A model generated the notes under the pieces. It made no database searches. It was not told where the DNA came from and saw only the letters and a program-made list of their open reading frames with translations. Made by a program: the position numbers and the translations under genes. Source: Vespula vulgaris (taxonomy: Eukaryota; Arthropoda; Insecta; Hymenoptera; Vespidae). From it: a stretch of 64,000 bases of DNA. Shown one piece after another: positions 61,601 to 64,000 of the stretch; positions within the stretch are counted from its first letter, which is position 1, and each line of letters starts with the position of its first letter. The stretch spans positions 9,822,001 through 9,886,000 of the forward strand of contig NC_066588.1 of the NCBI RefSeq assembly GCF_905475345.1, given 5' to 3'.

Positions 61601-63532
61601 GATAAACACAGTTTGCGATACTTTTCAAAAGAGCGAATATGGAATGAAAATAGCTTTGGAAGCTGAAACAGTGAATGGTGAATTTGAGAATTCTCTTAAA
61701 GAGGGAATGTATTTGGATAATATGAGATCACCCTATAAAGCCTCATGGTGTGAACAGTTTCGTGCTGTATTATGGAGATCTTGGCTTGCGGTGATAAAGG
61801 AACCGATCTTCATCAAAGTCCGCCTTTTGCAGACTATAGTATGCTTATTTGTCGATATTAATTACGGATAACAACAATGAAAAAGAACGTATATTTTTTC
61901 CTTTTGTCTTTAGTTAGTTTCGTTGTTAATTGGTATCGTCTATTTTAATCAACGGTTGGATCAGGACGGTGTAATGAACATCAACGGTGCACTTTTCATT
62001 TTTCTGACAAATATGACCTTCCAGAACGTTTTTGCTGTGATTAGTGTAAGAAGTCAACAGTTTTGCTATTAAATTAATTTAAATTCTTTTTCTTTTTTTT
62101 AATTGTCGATTTGCACGGTTAAAAATCATTTATTTTATATTTGTTATCGACAACCTTTATGTTGATAGCATAACATATCGTATATCAGAAAGAATATTGC
62201 GTGAGCGTTCATGAACAAAACCTTGGTACAATGGAAGACGAGCGAATGTTTTCTAATTTAACTTATCTTGAATCGAGTTTCATTTCTCCTACTAATATTT
62301 TTATTTTCTCATATGATCATAATTATTTTGTAGATCTTTTGTGCTGAACTTCCGGTATTCTTACGCGAACACCGCAGTGGCATGTATCGCACGGACGTTT
62401 ACTTCATTTGTAAAACATTGGCAGAAGCACCAATTTTTATAGCTATTCCTTTATTATTTACAATAATCGTTTATCCAATGATTGGTTTATATCCCGGTGT
62501 GGATCATTTTTTTATTACCGTTGGCATTGTAACTCTTGTAGCGAATGTTTCTATTTCATTCGGTAAGTAAATTAGATAAATCTTTAAATAAATAACATCA
62601 TAATTCTATAGATGAACTTATATGTGACCTTGTTCTTTAATCCGATATGTAGAGATAGAAAAATGCGGAAATATGAGCAGCATATAAGCAGTTTGTGTTT
62701 CTATCATTTTCATAATATATTTTTGTTGTGATTGACTGTAATACATTTAAGAACTATACGATTCTTGAAAAGACATATTTGCTTCAGTATGGATTATTTA
62801 TCTTATATTATTTACTTAGATATCTGATGAAAATATTGTTATGCGTATAGTGCATATATTCTCATTACCAGTTACGTGCGTGTTTGTATCATGCACTCGT
62901 GAATACATATTACATTAATGTGCATCATAAAAATTCAAATGCATTATTTGTTTATCGAATATTTCATTTTATCTTTTCAGGCTATCTCATATCATGTATT
63001 AGTAACAACGTCTCAATGGCTCTCTCGATAGGACCTCCAGTGATAATACCTTTTTTATTATTTGGCGGATTTTTCTTGAATGCAGGGTAAATGAAATAAA
63101 AAAATTGTAATAATTTTAAATTGTTTATATATATATTGTAATATATTTTTATTTAGATCCGTGCCACCATACTTTGAGTGGCTCTCATATTTGTCCTGGT
63201 TCCGATATGGAAACGAAGCTCTTCTTATTAATCAATGGGCAGATGTAGAGGCAATAGAATGTACCAGAAGTAATTCGACCTGTCCAAAAAGTGGACGTAT
63301 GGTTCTTCAGATGTATAATTTCAAACAGGTGGATGCAAAAAAAAGATTTGGCTTATTTATTTTTTTGAGATTTCCTTAACAATTTTTTAATAGATTGAAT
63401 ACATATATAATAATTTTGATTTTGTTCCAGGAAAATTTTTGGATGGATATAGTTTGTTTATTCTCTCTGATCATAGTGTTCCGTTTTCTAGCGTTTATTG
63501 CTCTGTTATCGAAGACACGTCGTCCTAAATAG
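58633..63532 (+). CDS. w: White, ABCG half-transporter for eye-pigment precursors
   Basis: Eleven exons: 58633-58734, 59885-60119, 60621-60931, 61029-61227, 61291-61429, 61505-61838, 61914-62045, 62334-62562, 62981-63086, 63157-63328, 63431-63532; 2061 nt, 686 residues (fly White has 687). The nucleotide-binding domain is complete: Walker A MGSSGAGKTTLL (Lys133), Q-loop YVQQDDLF, signature LSGGELKR (about 236-243), Walker B LMFCDEPTSGLDS and the switch histidine in LHQPSSE. White-specific phrases follow: VLAVVPGRE, VMNINGALF, FLTNMTFQNVFAV, then six membrane segments including LVANVSISFGYLISC and IIPFLLFGGFFLNAG, ending SKTRRPK. White pairs with Scarlet (tryptophan-derived precursors) or Brown (guanine-derived precursors) in pigment-granule membranes. 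The 102-nt first exon is separated by a 1.15 kb intron with nothing else recognisable. No disruption was found. Confidence 0.97.
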
Positions 63533-64000
63533 GAGATCTAACAAAATCTTATCTCTGTCACTGCCTTAATCCACTAATGGAACAACGATATAATGTTCTT
63601 TATATTTTTGATGTATTAAGTATAAATAAACAAACTTAAAAGTTTTATTCGATATTATCTTTATATATATGTATCAATTTGTTTATATAATCTCTTCTGT
63701 TATTTTAATTGAATTAGAAATATTGACAAATGCATCGAACTAGAAGAAATACTTATAACTAATTTGAAGAAAAGAATGAAGATTAATGAGGTTCCTAATG
63801 CTTATCAAAATAATTCTGATATTGATTCCGACATATAATCACCGCAAGATATGGGCGCGTGTGATGCATTGATCTACGTGCTATGAAAAAGATATACGCG
63901 ATCTGCAACAATCCGGCGTCATTTCCCGTATAGACGTCCACTATATCCTTTGATATATCACAGTATCGTTACAAACCGGTTACAATACACACCGTGTGAC
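63533..64000. other. white 3' UTR and flanking sequence
   Basis: A poly(A) signal AATAAA at 63625-63630 lies 93 bases past the stop. Beyond it the sequence is AT-rich and I see no gene in the remaining 370 bases. Confidence 0.5.

Overview
The window is AT-rich animal nuclear DNA with many small exons split by short, mostly GT-AG introns. Nearly every protein I can name is closest in wording to its insect homologue: a chitin deacetylase with a signal peptide, an arthropod-type sarcoplasmic calcium-binding protein, the eye-pigment transporter White and a single class IA PI3-kinase p110. Low transposon load, abundant GA/CA/TA microsatellites and compact genes suggest a hymenopteran (bee, wasp or ant), but that last step is inference. 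Gene models below were built by hand from splice sites. In each complete model the joined exons stay in frame, and the summed length is divisible by three.

Left part (1-19.2 kb): the 3' part of LSm7 (+) converges on a ten-exon chitin deacetylase gene (-). Then comes the sarcoplasmic calcium-binding protein gene (+, 5 exons, TATA box), and a 19-exon NPC1 cholesterol transporter gene (-) that has a second possible last exon giving a different cytoplasmic tail.

Middle (19.2-40.7 kb): a gene desert holds a badly decayed Ty3/gypsy-type retroelement. It is followed by a NUDT8-like CoA diphosphatase (+), an unrecognised tyrosine-rich protein (+), an unrecognised coiled-coil protein (-) placed head to head with an unrecognised 186-residue protein (+), and a TP53INP/DOR autophagy regulator (-) with a long, repeat-rich upstream region.

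Right part (40.7-64 kb): a BtpA-family gene (-) and an ADCK1-type kinase gene (+) diverge from a 359-bp gap. Then come eIF2 beta (-), the PI3K p110 gene (+) with the kinetochore gene Spindly nested antisense in its second intron, and white (+). The genes are functionally unrelated housekeeping or tissue-specific loci. Their organisation (divergent pairs, convergent tails, one nested gene) looks like a compact insect genome rather than a pathway cluster. I found no convincing tRNA, rRNA, CRISPR array or intact mobile element.

The points most worth a second look are the Ser-for-Asp change in the chitin deacetylase active-site motif, the alternative NPC1 tail, the antisense Spindly/PI3K nesting, two GC-AG introns, and the three unrecognised genes between 26 and 31 kb.
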